A DNA stretch of 64,000 nt from Tanytarsus gracilentus (GCA_038502055.1 JAXRKN010000024.1:186001-250000); one strand, 5' to 3'. Counted from the stretch's first letter, positions 14,401-26,610 are shown. Made by a program: numbers and translations. Notes: generated from the letters alone by a model not told the origin.

Positions 14401-17400
14401 TTTCTTTCTCACAAAAAAATGCCCACGTAAGCTAAACAGTTGAGAAATGAGGATATGAAGTAGATGTGCATGACTCTTCAACTCATCTCGGCATCGCACA
14501 AAAGAGATGAAAAATTTTCCTTTCATCGTTGAAGAAAAAAAAGGTGAAATGAAGACGTTTCATCATTGAAGTGCAGGAAAATTTTCCTAGGAATGGAAAA
14601 GTGATGAATTGTGTTCATGGCAACTTGGAGTGGGATGAAAAATATTGAAGAAAGTCAATTTTTATGTTAATTAAAAAAATGAATGCAGAAAATATTTTCT
14701 TAAACTTTTTCTCAACTCAACCATGAGCACTCACTAAGGCCACATTTTTTCACATAATCTTCCGCAATCTATCCAAATTTCCTTCTTGTTTTTTCTTCCG
14801 CCTCATGTCTCTCTTTTTACCAAAATAACATTTCCTTACGAGTGAGCGGAAGAGACGAACAAAACAAGATTGGCGAGAAGCTAAAAATCCTCAATTGACA
14901 ATGGCAAGATTAATGTCCCTTTTTATGGCTTTAGATCTCCTTTCGCACTCAATTTCTCACCAAAAAGATGTGCGAGTCACTTTAATGAGGAAAATAAAAG
15001 AGAAAAAATATTTTGAAAATTTTATAAAGTCTTAATTGCGAATTTAAAAATATTTAGAAAAATACAGTGAAAATTTGAAATTAATAAAAAAATTAAAATC
15101 TTACAAAAAAAATTTTCATACATATTTTAAAAATTAGACGATTTAAAAAATTCGACCAGTTAATTTTTAAAATTTAAAATTTTTTTGATTGTTTCAAACA
15201 TTAAATGGTTTAAAAAATTGTCTTGGAATTTAACCGTAACAAATCGTCTAAAATTTAAAAGTAAAAAATCGTCTAAATTTTCCTTAATCAAAAATCATCT
15301 AATTTTTTATAATAAATAAAAAAATCGTCTAATTTTTTATTTCAAATAAAAAACCTAATCATTTTTTTGAAAGTTTCCATCTCAATTTCCACTTACTTAA
15401 CTTCCTTCCTTCGAAGGCCTTCCTTACTTTTTTTTCACATGTTTATATTAAGCTTAAACCCTAAAAGACTTCAGATATCTCTAGTGTTCTACCTTCAATT
15501 CCATTATATTGACAAAATGTTAAACGAATGAAAATAAATGTTTCTTAAAAAGGACAAAGATTTATGGGAAAGTCACCGAGAAGGATGAAAATGTATGAGA
15601 AAAAGGAAATGAACTAAATAGAAACAAAAACAGAAATTTAAGATTGACGTTTGGGCTTTTTGGAGATAACAAAACGAAGATTTTTGTTGAAAAGTTCAAG
15701 AATGAAAAACTAAAGGAAAATTATTTGTTTACATTTTAAATAAGAAAATCATGAAATCGTTAAAATTGTCCACGTTAAAACCCGCATGAAAATTTTGAAA
15801 AATCTGAAAACTTTTTAAACCATCACTGTTCACATTTTTTGACAATTTGTGAATTTTTTGTAAATCCACATGTTAAAAAGTTCTTAAAAATTGACTTTGA
15901 GAACGTTTTTTTGATTGTATTTTAATGAAAAAAAATTTGTTTACATTTTTTGAGCAAATTAATTTGATTTTTGACAACTTTCAGATTCTGACGATATTGA
16001 GACTGATCCTGAGTCCCATCCAATACATTTCCAGGTGAGAAATAAATTTTTGTTTGTTTACATTTTTGTTTACATTTATTTTTCTTTGTTTACATTAATT
16101 TTATTTGTTTAAATTCAATTTCAGAGTACCTGTCACTTAGCATTAGACTCGTGTCGTGAAGACCGAACCTGCCTCTCCGATCTCAAATCCGTCATTCACG
16201 ATTGCGACATTGATCGCTGTGATAAGCCATCATGCATGGAATCGCTAAAGACTTTTTATCGCAATGATTCGCATACAGATCAAAGTCTCGATGCCGCTCT
16301 GTGCCTGTGTCGAAAGACATCATCACGTCACGATTCTTGTATGTTAGCGAAAGAGAAACTTCATCCGGTCTGTGCTCAGAGACCGCCAGATAGCTCGAGC
16401 ACAGTTGCGACAGAAGCTGGGTTTAGTCCGCTGCCAGCTTGTCATACGATAGCGGATCTGTGCAAAGAGGATCCAGAGTGCAGGTGAGATCAATTTTATT
16501 TTTAAATTCCGACAAATTTTAATCAAAATTTTTATTCAGATCTCGCCTCGAATTTTACGAGCAATCGTGCGCTGTTGACAGCGTGACTAAAAAGTGTGCG
16601 AGTAAAACCAGCAACTGTCGAACGGCGTTGCTTGGCATAATGGGAACGCCACTGAGAACTCTCTGTGCATGTCAAGGGAGTGACTTACAGCAACTTTATG
16701 AATGCCTCGGATGGCAAAGACTGCTATGGCTCAATCCATGTGTCGGTTAGTTGAAAATTCTTTGTTAACATTTTTAAATTATTTGTTTACATTTCTAATT
16801 AAAATTTTTTTCACAGTTGAATCTCAAAAAGACTTTCATCTTAAGCGATTAGCTGAATTAGGTTTATTAATAACGACAACAACTTCGACAACGCAAAGAA
16901 CAACAACAACAACTTCATCAACTACAACAACAACAACCCCAGCACCAATTCGAATCACATTCAGAGTACCAATTACAACTGTGGCACAGCCTCCACCTGT
17001 GAGTGCTTTAAAAACTTTAAAATGTTCAAATTTATAAAATTTTATATCTCAGATTTATCGACATCCGCCAGTTATTCATGTCGAAGAGGTTGACAACTAC
17101 ATTGATGGAACCAGCAATGAGCAAATTGACGAGCCAGATCCAGTTTCGGTCTATTCTGGCAATAATAATGAAGACACGTTCTATGATGGATTTGGCGGTG
17201 TAACAACTGAAATGCTCGAATTTGCGACTTACTTTCCAACAACAACGACCGTTGAGTCGACAACAATTCCGACGAGTAAGTTGGAGAAATAATTTTGATT
17301 TTTTTGAAAGTTTGAATTGAGAATTGAAAATTTTATTACTGGACTAAATGTCGTGTGGACAAATTGTCTTGTGGACAAAATTTACCAATGAAATTTTTTT

Positions 17401-18939
17401 TGGGGAAAATGGACAAATTGTCTTGTGGAAAAATTTCCAGTTTACAAATCTTTTTAATTATTTCCAGAATGTTTCAATTTTTTCAATTTAATTTTTACAA
17501 CTCAATTAAAACTTCCACAAAACTCGTTCAAAGTTCATCAAAGCCTTTTTCTTTATCCTCCATTCAACCTCTCAATCAACCATCCACTTCAATCTCTTTC
17601 CATCAATTAGCGTTCATTTGCAGTTTTTCAATCTAAACTTTTTTCCTAGTTCATTTTCACTTCTCTTTACAACTGAGTGACACTAATTGAATCCAACAAT
17701 AATTAACAGTGTTGTTGTCAGTTTTTATTATAACCTACAGCTCTATAATTAAAATCAATTTCTTTGATAGGATATTGTGTCGTCCAGAGAGCGCACACAC
17801 CTGAACAATTTATTGCCGAAGGTCAGAGCAGGAGGGTGAGTTTACCTTTTTTTGTGACTTCGAATTAATTTCAACACAAATAAAATTCCTTTAGCTTTAC
17901 ATAATGGACGACGCTGAATGCAGTGAGCTTTGCTCGTGCAGCACTGAACTCGCTTTATCTTGTCACGCTCTGTGTGTTCCACTCGTGCCATGTAGGACAT
18001 CTTTAGCTTACTACAGTCACGCCGCGCCAGCATATCAAGCGTTTCGAGGTCGATGTCTATGCTACTCGGGTCGATTTATTTGCATGCGACCGTCGCCGGG
18101 CGATTATAAATTGCCGGGTGGAGTTTTTCTTCTGCTCGGTTACAGTTCGACAGACGAGGCATTGCTGAGACCGCACACAAATCTAGGGGTGCAAGATGCA
18201 GTGAGGGCACTCCAGCAGTACATTATTCAACATGTCAATAATCAGGTGAGATTTAAAATTGGGGTTGAGGAAAATGTCAACATGGAAAAATTGTCAAATT
18301 ATTTTTTCGTGGATAAAATTTCTTGTGGACAAAAATTCTTGGAGGCAAAATTATTTGTGGACAAATTACTTGAACAAAAATTCTTGTGGACAAAATTTCT
18401 TCTGGACAAATTTTCTGCACCCTTCAACTTTTAAATTTACTTCACCTCCAAACCTTTCGTTCCTCATTATTTTCCAATCAATTTCTCATTTTAATTGAAA
18501 ATGCAATTTAAACTTTTTTTTCGGCTGCTAATTAAATTAAAATTCTCGAATTTCAGACAATGTGCACATTATCGCTATTCAACATCACTGACGAAAATAT
18601 AATTTTATCTGTTCGACTGCCGTACGATGCGAAACTGAGCACGCTAGAATTGCTCAAGAAGGAAAAGGTGAGATGAGAAATTTTCAGTAAATATTTTCAC
18701 GTTTAAACATTTGTTCACAGCAATATTGCACCTCAATTCTCGAGACTATCACACATCACATCAACTCGGAGTTCGATGAGCTCGCTGCCCATCGGCTATT
18801 GAGCATTTTCAAGATGGCCGAAGTTCAGGTGATTGTGCCGGATTTTAATGGAGCCACATCGTCAGCTAAAAATGTCAATTTATTTCTCATCGTCGCTTTG
18901 GTGCTCCTGCTGCTCGAAAGCCATCAAATCACCTCGTGA
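2401..18939 (+). CDS. Gfrl: GDNF-receptor-alpha-like GPI-anchored surface protein (5' end missing)
   Basis: Exons seen: 2401-2523, 4868-5038, 5594-5741, 5851-5978, 8157-8489, 11220-11447, 15985-16034, 16125-16483, 16540-16745, 16817-16998, 17053-17275, 17773-17835, 17895-18245, 18557-18667, 18721-18939 (stop TGA), about 960 residues. Domains in order: two GDNF/GAS1-type Cys-rich domains (CFEDPSC...CLCKEPG; then SVCQQERKC...CICPNN), a His/Asn-rich linker encoded by the exons at 8157 and 11220, a third (CREDRTC...CLCRK) and fourth (LCKEDPEC...CACQGS), a Thr-rich linker, another Cys-rich segment (CSELCSCSTELALSC), and a hydrophobic tail (FLIVALVLLLLES) typical of a GPI signal. This matches insect GDNF receptor-like proteins; Drosophila Gfrl is reported to interact with the NCAM homologue FasII. 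Phases agree at all joins except 17275 to 17773 (phase 1 into phase 0), where a micro-exon or another site may be missing. The acceptor at 8141 would also keep frame instead of 8156. The signal peptide is not in view. Confidence 0.82.
2585..2825 (+). repeat. Tandem degenerate array of an AAGATGACAAAATTTAAA unit
   Basis: Six to eight copies of a roughly 27-36 bp unit read (A/T)AGATGACAAAATTTAAATT followed by TGAACCC. The first copies are nearly identical and later ones decay. It lies wholly inside an intron of the receptor gene. Confidence 0.8.
3325..4450 (-). repeat. Inverted-orientation copies of the same intronic word
   Basis: Many copies of GTCATCTTGGTATTTT and GTCTTCTTGGTATTTTAA occur in two clusters, 3325-3450 and 4015-4450. 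The core GTCATCTT is the reverse complement of the AAGATGAC core at 2585-2825, so the intron holds both orientations of one word family. Confidence 0.7.
5762..6403. repeat. Pair of fold-back element ends flanking receptor exon 4
   Basis: CAAGGGGTGGAAACT at 5762-5776 faces AGTTTCCACCCCTCG at 6389-6403; with flanking A and T runs the two are near-perfect reverse complements. The interval includes the exon at 5851-5978, so either two solo ends or an element spanning the exon is present. Confidence 0.6.
5979..8156. other. Large intron, no gene seen
   Basis: AT-rich intron of the receptor gene. Apart from the right repeat end at 6389-6403 I see no exon, RNA gene or recognisable mobile element. 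Confidence 0.6.
8787..9058. repeat. Fold-back element copy, diverged
   Basis: TTAAGGGTGGGAAAATGG at the left faces TTTTTCCACCCTCGACC at the right, about 270 bp apart, with AT-rich filler. It belongs to the family described at 10034-10211 but is more diverged. Confidence 0.5.
10034..10211. repeat. Fold-back (MITE-like) element, about 178 bp
   Basis: Left end TCAAGGGGTGGGAAACT (10034-10050) and right end CAGTGTCCCACCCCTGA (10195-10211) are inverted copies; the middle is AT-rich and non-coding. Related ends occur at least eight more times in the window. Confidence 0.65.
12286..12404. repeat. Fold-back element, about 119 bp hairpin
   Basis: Left TCAGGGGTGGTGCACTCGAA and right TTCGAGTGTCCCTCG share an exact 11-base inverted core (CACTCGAAATA), and the inner arms TTTGATATTTT and AAAATATCAAA pair as well, so most of the element could fold into one hairpin. 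Confidence 0.7.
15235..15355 (+). repeat. AATCGTCTAAATTTT word array
   Basis: Five or six copies of AATC(G/A)TCTAA(A/T)TTTT spaced by short A/T runs, inside the intron just before the exon at 15985. The core word differs from those at 2585 and 17340 but the arrangement is the same. Confidence 0.65.
17340..17435 (+). repeat. GTGGACAAATTGTCTT word array
   Basis: Three to four copies of (T)TGTGGACAAATTGTCTTGTGG occur in the 497-bp intron after the exon ending 17275. The same words recur at 18270-18420 in the next large intron. No coding potential is supported. Confidence 0.65.
18270..18425 (+). repeat. GTGGACAAAATTTCTT word array
   Basis: About seven copies of the word (G)TGGACAAAATT separated by TTCTTG, ending in TGCACCCTT. 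It lies directly after the donor of the exon ending at 18245, so the apparent reading frame continuing out of that exon is intronic. Confidence 0.65.
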
Positions 18940-21900
18940 CGTTTAGTTTAGAATTTTTTTTTGAGTTTTCTATTGAAAAGCAATTTTTTAAAAGCTTCCG
19001 AGGGTGAATGGCGTTTAATTTAGTTAAAAATGCGAGAGCTGGAAAAATGAAAAATTTCAAATTTTTTGGATTAAAAATTTTTACTTTAAAAATTTATAAA
19101 TGGGTTTGGACTTTTTGTTCGTGAGACATTTTGTCCACTTTTAAAATTTTGGGTAAAATTTTACTGATTTAAATTTTGCAACTGAATTAAATTTTAAATT
19201 TATTTAAAAATTTAATATTTTTAAAGTCGAAAATTTTTGAAATTATTAACGGTCAAAAAAATGATTTTTTAATATTCAAAATTTTTTTAAACTTTTTTGA
19301 ACTTTAGATTTTTAACGATTAGAAATTTAATTTTAACGTTTTAAAATTTTAAAAATTTTAACGGTCAATAAATTTGTTAATTTAACAGTTAAAAAATTGA
19401 AATTTTTAATACTTAAAAAATATTTAAAATTTTAAACGGTCTCAAAAAAATTAAATTTTCTTCAATTCGATTTTAAAATAATTTTTTCGCATAATTTATT
19501 CAACTTCAATCAACTCAACAAGTTTCAAATTTCAAATGTATATTTTTCATTTGCTTGTCAATTTTCTGCCCGAACTGCTGACATCAAACATTTTTTTTCC
19601 TGCGGTTTGACAAAAAGCAAATTTAATTCTGATTTATTGACGTGTGTAGTTTATTTTTCGACGCCGAATGCAATTTTATTGTCATTGAAATTTGAGTTTT
19701 GTCGTCAGCAACTTTTGCAAGTTTATTAAATTTTTATTGAGTTCGGATTGAAATTAAATTTGAAGTAAAATTTTTGACCATTCAATTTTTGTTGCGAAAT
19801 TAATCAGCAAACTAAACATATCGTTTTATATTGTCGAATAATTGATGGAATTTTGAAATGGCTAAAAATCAAAAAATATTTTCAATAAAATGCAGCTCGA
19901 GATTTTTTTACAAATTGAAAAGATTTTTTTGGGAAATTTTTAAAAAATTCAAATTTTTTTTGAAATTTTAGAAAATTGTTGAATTTTTGTATTTTTCTCA
20001 AAAAAAATTATTAAATCTATCTTAAAAATTTACAACTCTGTCTTCTATTTCAAAACATATCAAAAAAATAACTTACTGTATTGAAATATTAGTTAATTAG
20101 CAACTTTTTATGCCACTCGTGTACTCAATTTCTATATCCATCGAATTACCAAATAATTTAGTGGGAAAACTTTACTGAAATAGACTTTTTTTTCTACCGA
20201 ATAAGCAAATCTTAATTTAGACACATTAAACACACATGACGCCATACGAAAAAGAGAAAATAACCAAAATGATTTATGTTTCGTTGAGGGAAATGCAAGA
20301 AGGAGAAAAAAGAGAGTCAACTATTTGTTTATTAATGGAGCTATAATGGAAATTTGTGTTTAGTTGTCGCACAACAAAATATTGCGAAAAAATTGTGTTG
20401 GTAGAAAAAAAAATGTTGAAGGGAAAATTTAGAAGATGGATTGAAAAAATGTTTGAGAAATTTGAAGAGAAAGTTTTTAAAATAAATTTGGTGAAATTAA
20501 TTTGCAAACATTTAAAATTTTTAATTTTTAAACAAAATTTTTACTTTGAAGTTCAAATTTTGAATCCTAAAATTTTTAATTTATTTTTGAAGTTCAAGAT
20601 TTGAATTTTTATTGATTTTAAACTTGAAAACTGTAATTTTGAATTTAATTTGAAGTTTTTTAAAGTTCAAAATTTGATCTTAAATTTTTTTAAAGTTCAA
20701 AATTTGAACTTAAAGTATTTTATCAAGTTCAAACATTAAAAAATTTAAATTTTAAACTTTGAAATTTTATTTCTTCTCAATTTTCTTCTTCATTTTTTAA
20801 ACCCTCAAATTTTCTCCCTTAATTGGCAAAAAAAAATAATTAATCAAAACTTGATTCGAGAAGCTAAAAACTTAAAATGAGAATTACAATCATGAAAAAA
20901 TGTCTTCCTGAGAAAAAAATATGAAAGTAAAATTATCATTAAAAAATATGAAAAATACTCGTAGAGCATAAATAAAATGATGGGGAATTAATGACGTAGT
21001 TAAAAGCATACACAAATATGAATATGAACATAATCTGTAAAGGCAAATTTAATCCTTCGTGTATATATATTCGAGTAAAACAATGTAAAGATGAGAATAA
21101 ATTATTATAAAAACTAGTTAGTAGGATGATGGAAATGTGTTAGAGAAAATTTGTGAAAGAATTTTATAAAAAAATTCGAATGAGCTCAAAAAATGTTTAG
21201 GAAGTTGCAAGCAGATTTTTTTTGGGGATTAAATTAGAATAAAAAAATTATTTAAATATGAAATTTTGGAATTAAAAATTTAATCCTGTATTTTAAAATT
21301 AAATCCGAGAATTTAAAAAATTAAATCTTGGGATTTAAAAATTAAAACTTTGTTTTATAAAATTAAATCTTACTTTTAACAAATAATTTTATAAAAATTT
21401 CAAAAATTAAGTTTTAAAATTTTTAATAAAATTTAATTTAATCAAAACTCACCTAAAATAATTTCAAAAATAAATTCAACTTTCAATTCTCACTTAATAA
21501 ATCATCATTTCAGTAAATAATTTAAACCAACCGTGAAAACTTCCCCGAAAAAGAATTCTGCTTGCAAATTCCACATCACGCACATTAAAATACAAAAATT
21601 GCTCATTCATGATGAAAATATGGTTGAATTATTATTGAAAGCATAAATAAAAAAATTAACTTCCGCTGAGAATTTTTTTGTGTCGAGAGGTAAAATATGC
21701 AGTTATGAATAAAATGATGAAAATTAAAAGTTTTAATTGTGTAAATTTGTATTTTGAATTAAATTCACTGTTATTGACCATTTAAATTAAATTTAATTAA
21801 GAGACAATTAATTAATTTATTATGAAACGATTAGTTGAAAATTTAATTTGCGAAATATTTTATTGTTGGTTTTTTTCAACTGAACAAGGGGTGGAAAATC

Positions 21901-22514
21901 AATTTAAAAACCTTAAATTGTTGTTTAATTTTTTAACATTAATTAGTAATTAAAATTACTCATGATTTCAATTGAAAAATTTACCCAAATTTAAATTTAA
22001 ATAAATTTTTATTTTTAAATTTCTAAAAGACAAAAACAAAAAATAAATTGGAACAATAATTAACTTTAAAAAGTGTCGAAAATCGTGTTCATCGCTATAT
22101 AAAAAATTGAATTTAAAAGAAAATTTAAAATATTTCGTTGACTTGTTGAAAATTTTTAAAAAATTCCAGCTTTAAAATAAATTTAATCAATTTTAATTTC
22201 TAGCAAAAAAACCACACAAAAAATACAAAGTGCATGTTATTACGTAACCCAAAAAAAATACATAATAAAAAATTCACGTAACGAAAATTATCATAATTGA
22301 GTAGCTGAAATAAAATTCATATGTTATTCGAGTGGAAAAAAATAGTTGAAAATATTAATCATGGCTACATATCGAAAATAATTGAAAATTTATTAATTAA
22401 AATGTGAGAAAGATTTTTTTGAGTTTGACGGTCATTTAAAATTGAAAATCATCGACAAAAATTTAAACAATTTTTGGGAAATGATTTTTAAAATATTTTT
22501 TATTCCAAAAAAAA

Positions 22515-22574
22515 TCAAGGGGTGAAAACTCGTTATATTAATTTATTTAAATATTTCGAGTTACCCGCCCTTGA
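22515..22574. repeat. Minimal fold-back element, 60 bp
   Basis: TCAAGGGGTGAAAACTCG (22515-22532) faces CGAGTTACCCGCCCTTGA (22557-22574) with only about 24 bp between. This is the shortest complete copy of the family and shows its boundaries best. Confidence 0.75.
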
Positions 22575-24191
22575 AAAAATCTTTCATTAAATTCAAGCAA
22601 TTTTTCTTATTAAAAAAAATTATACAAAAAAATTCAATCCCAATTTTTTAAATAACCAATTAATTAAAAAATTATAAAAATGCATTTAGGTTTAAAATAT
22701 TTGAGCTGTATTGAATATCAAAAAAATGTTGTCCATAAAGAAAAATAAAATAAAAAAAATGGAAATTTATAAAAATATGTTTTTAAAGTTTTTAAATTTT
22801 TTTACAGATTTTTTTCTTCAGATTTTAAAAAATTTGAATTATTTTTTACAGATTTTAAAATTTTAAATTATTTTACAAATTTTTTCTCCAGATTTTTAAC
22901 AATTTTTAAATTTTTTCGTAGCAATTCAAAAAAATTATTTATCTACCTTAAAAATTGAATTTTAAAATTTTTTCTCACAATTTTTTCAACAGCTAAAAGC
23001 TCCAAGAAAACATTAATAATCTCTTTTCAAATCAACACCTTCCAGACATCTCAAACATCCAACATTAATTTCTTTTCCAACCCACACTTTTTGTTTTCAC
23101 CAAACACAAAGCAGATTTTTAGTCTAAAAATATTTTTTTTGCATCGAAAACATCTTGAAGCAACGTAATCGATACGCTTTAAGGCACTCGAGAGGAATGA
23201 AAATGAATAAATAAATTTTTATTGTTTTCTGATAACACGAGTGAGTGAGTGAGCGAGAGAAGCAGATTGTTATGTTCATTGCTGCAAGCATCTCAACTCT
23301 TATCTCAAAAACGTGATTTTCTTCGCTGTTGTGAGGTTAAGAGAGAAAAAAATTATGTTGTGTTTGTTTTGTGATTGAAAAATTAGAATTTTTAATTTTT
23401 TGAAGATTTTTAAAAAATTTAAGGAAATTAAAAAAAATTAAAAAAATTTCAACACTTTTCAAATTTTTTTTTTAATTTTTTTATCTTTTTTTTTGAATTT
23501 TTTAGTTAATTTTTTAAATTAAAGAAAAATTTTTTCTCTTTCTCAGTTTTTATTATTCAAAATTTTAATTTTTAAATAAAATCTTTACAAAATAATTTTT
23601 TTTATAAATTTCCATCCCTTGCCTCTCTCTCTCTCCAACTCTCACAACACAATCATTTTTCAGCGCGACATCCTCAAACTGTTTGAAGTGCTTGTAGGAA
23701 GTGCTTTGCAGCAGTTTGCTTTAAAAAGCGAAACGAGAGATAAATTTAAGGAAGGCGACGATGGTTTCAGACTTATCGGATCATGTTGTCAGTTCTCCCT
23801 TGAGCGTGTTTTCACTCAGTCTGTGATGGAAATTTTTTTTAACAAACTTTAAAATTTAGAGAAGAGGAAAAAATTGAGTTAGAAATTTTAAAGGTGAAAA
23901 TTTTCATAAAGTTGCGAAATTTTTATACGAAATTGAATTTTTTAACAAATTAAATTTGAAACTTACAAAAATTAAAATTTTACAATTTTTTAAAATTTGA
24001 TTTTTTTAGCTTAATTTTTTTTCTACAAAATCTCAAAATTAATAAAATTTCAAATAAATTTTTTTCCGTCAATTAAATTTTCTGCAAACTGAATCATTTT
24101 TTTTGCAACATCATTAAAAATCGCTCACTCAACCATCTTACAACGTCAATTGTATCGAATGCACTTCCAGAGTCAGCAAAATTTCCGTCAT

Positions 24192-24231
24192 CGATAAAAG
24201 CGAACCTCAACTGACCAACACAATTTAGTTG
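24192..24231 (+). promoter_or_regulatory. Candidate core promoter of the Vml-like gene
   Basis: GATAAAAG at about 24193-24200 is a TATA-like element; TTAGTT about 31 bases further resembles an arthropod initiator. The ATG follows at 24249, giving a short leader. Confidence 0.4.
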
Positions 24232-24248
24232 CTCATTACTCGTTCACG

Positions 24249-26610
24249 ATGAGAGTTAAAATTATTTTTGTATTCGCGGCGTTGCTCTTGGCATCGATCA
24301 AGGCGGCACCGTCGGAAGAGGTTGAAAAGACAGAAGTTAAAAGTGACACAAAAAGTCCACTCGAGGAAGTGAAAGCGACTGAAGACGCATCGAGGACGAA
24401 AAAATCGACAACTTTGTGCAAAGAAGCGAAAACCGAGGATGGAAAATCGTTTTTGCAGTGCAATGAAGAAGGCGACGATATGGAAGTTGCTGCTTCGGGC
24501 GGATATGCAGCGCCAAGCTATGGAGGTGGTGCTTCTTATGGCGGTGGAGCTTCTTATGGAAAGGTAAGAAAATTTGTGAGATTTTTAGTGAAAAATTGTG
24601 AAAGTTTTAAAGAATTTCAAAATTAAAAAAATTAAATTAAAAACTTCTTTTAGGGTGGCGGCGGTTATTCAGCACCAGCTCCAGCTTATGGAGGTGGATC
24701 TTATGGCGGCGGACATTCATCAGGTGGTTATGCTGCTCCAAGTTATGGCGGCGGACACTCATCAGGAGGTTATTCAGCACCAGCACCAGCTTATGGAGGT
24801 GGACACTCATCGGGCGGTTACTCAGCACCAGCTTACGGCGGCGGTGCTTCTTATGGAAAGGTAAAATTTAATTTACTCAACTTAAATTCACAAATTAACT
24901 TAAATAATTTTTATAGAGCGGCGGCTACTCAGCTCCAGCACCAGCTTATGGGGGTCAATCATACGGATCATCAGGCGGATACTCAGCACCTGCTAGTTAT
25001 GGAGTGAGTGATAAAAAATTCAAATTTAATTCAAAAATCTAGGAATTATTTTTTTACGTATCTAAAGGGCGGCGGCTATGCTGCTCCTAGCTATGGCGGT
25101 GGACATTCATCGGGTGGATACTCAGCACCAGCTCCAGCTTATGGAGGCGGTTCTTATGGCGGCGGACACTCATCAGGCGGTTATGCTGCTCCAGCTTATG
25201 GCGGCGGACACTCATCAGGTGGATACTCAGCTCCAAGCTATGGCGGCGGACACTCATCAGGAGGTTACTCAGCTCCAGCTCCAGCTTACGGCGGTGGTGC
25301 TTCTTATGGCGGCGGAGCTTCATATGGAAAGGTAAGAAAAAATTTAAAAAATATTTAAATTCGCAACTTTCAAAATTTTTTATAGTTTCAAAAAATTAAA
25401 TTTAGAAATTTTAAAAATCTTTAAACAAAAAATCATTTGACTTTTTCGCGTAAATTTAAACTTCATTTAAGTGTCTTGTAGCTACTTATTTTAATTATTT
25501 CACAGGGCGGCGGTTCCTCATATGGAGGTGGCTCATCTTATGGCGGAAGCGGCGGATCTTCTTATGGCGGCGGTTCATCATATGGTGGAAAGGTAAAAAT
25601 TTAAAATTTAAAATAATTTTAAATCATTTTTAATTTTCATCATTTTAGGGAGGTCAATCGTACGGTGGCGGCGCATCTTATGGCGGTGGATACTCAGCCC
25701 CAGCACAAAGCTATGGCGGTCAATCGTACGGCGGCGGAGCTTCTTATGGAAAGGTAAAAAATCTTCAAAAAATTAAATTTAAACTCAAATTTTTTAAATA
25801 TTTTCAGGGAGGCGGTTACGGCGGTGGTCAGTCCTACAAAGAAGCTGATGCCAACTCAGCTGAAGCAGAAGCCGAAGTAGATTTCGAGAGATCCGCACCA
25901 GCTTATGGATCGGCACCAACATACTCAGCACCAGCAGCACCAGCTTACTCCGCCAAACCATCATACGGACCAGTTTACGCTGGACCAGCTCAATCATACA
26001 CTTACGACTCACCAGCTCCACCAGGTGAGATTTAAAAATGTCTCAAAATTTTTGAATTAATTTAAATTTCCTAACAGTTCCATGTCCAACAAATATGTTG
26101 CTCAGCTGCACACCAAACGTAGCTCCACTTCCATGCCAGTCCGTTTCATATGAGAAACAGTCATACTCAGCGCCTGCTTACAGTGCACCAGCTTATTCAG
26201 CTCCAGCACCAAGCTATTCAGCACCTGCCTACTCAGCACCTGCTCCAAGTTACTCAGCACCAGCTTACAGTGCACCAGCTCCAACCTACAAAGCACCAGC
26301 ACCAGCCTACAAAGCACCAGCTCCAGCCTACAAAGCACCAACCTACTCAGCTCCAGCACCTAGCTACTCAGCGCCATCATACAGTGCACCAGCACCATCA
26401 TACAGCGCACCTAGTTATTCAGCACCAGCACCAGCCTACAAAGCGCCAAGCTACTCAGCACCCGCTCCATCATACGCACCAAGCTACCGTGAAAACTCCG
26501 AGAGCACTAAAACTCCATCAACCTCAACCTCAACCAACCAAAGCTCACTTCCAGTCCAACCGGCTTCAACCATGGAAGACGAAGACAAAAGCAAAACAAA
26601 TTGGGCTTAA
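24249..26610 (+). CDS. Vml: Vitelline-membrane-like protein with Gly/Tyr and SAPAPxY repeats and a VM domain
   Basis: Eight exons: 24249-24563, 24654-24860, 24917-25003, 25068-25331, 25506-25592, 25649-25753, 25808-26024, 26078-26610; 604 residues, all joins in frame. After a signal peptide (FVFAALLLASIKAAPS) comes an acidic segment with two Cys, then exons of GGYSAPAPAYGGG and GGHSSGGY repeats, each ending in SYGK before a phase-0 intron. Exon 8 opens with the VM domain, PCPTNMLLSCTPNVAPLPCQ, with the C-x7-C-x8-C spacing of insect vitelline-membrane proteins, then a long run of YSAPAP and YKAPAP units. Drosophila Vml also joins PSYSAPAA octapeptide repeats to a VM domain and is an egg-envelope protein contributing to dorsoventral Toll signalling. 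Orthology is inferred from architecture; another eggshell or cuticle protein with a VM domain is possible. Confidence 0.72.

Larger units (their letters stand above)
11448..15984. other. Large intron, no gene supported
   Basis: 4.5 kb intron of the receptor gene. It holds a solo repeat end (12142-12156), a fold-back element (12286-12404) and a short-word array (15235-15355). A 60-residue frame at 13664-13846 starts with a hydrophobic run but has no splice context or family support. Confidence 0.6.
18940..24248. other. AT-rich intergenic region
   Basis: 5.3 kb between the receptor gene stop and the Vml-like gene. The first part probably contains the receptor 3' UTR. A degenerate TTCAAAATTTGAA-type array lies at about 20535-20765, a 60-bp fold-back element at 22515-22574 and a solo left end near 21885. 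A GC-richer patch at about 23660-23800 forms a 77-residue frame but shows no family signature, so I leave it uncalled. Confidence 0.55.

Noticed and set aside
23619..23852. 77-residue frame with ordinary-looking protein composition (RDILKLFEVLVGSALQQF)
   Set aside because: Tempting as an exon after the cag at about 23662, but no matching donor, partner exon or family signature was found; left uncalled.
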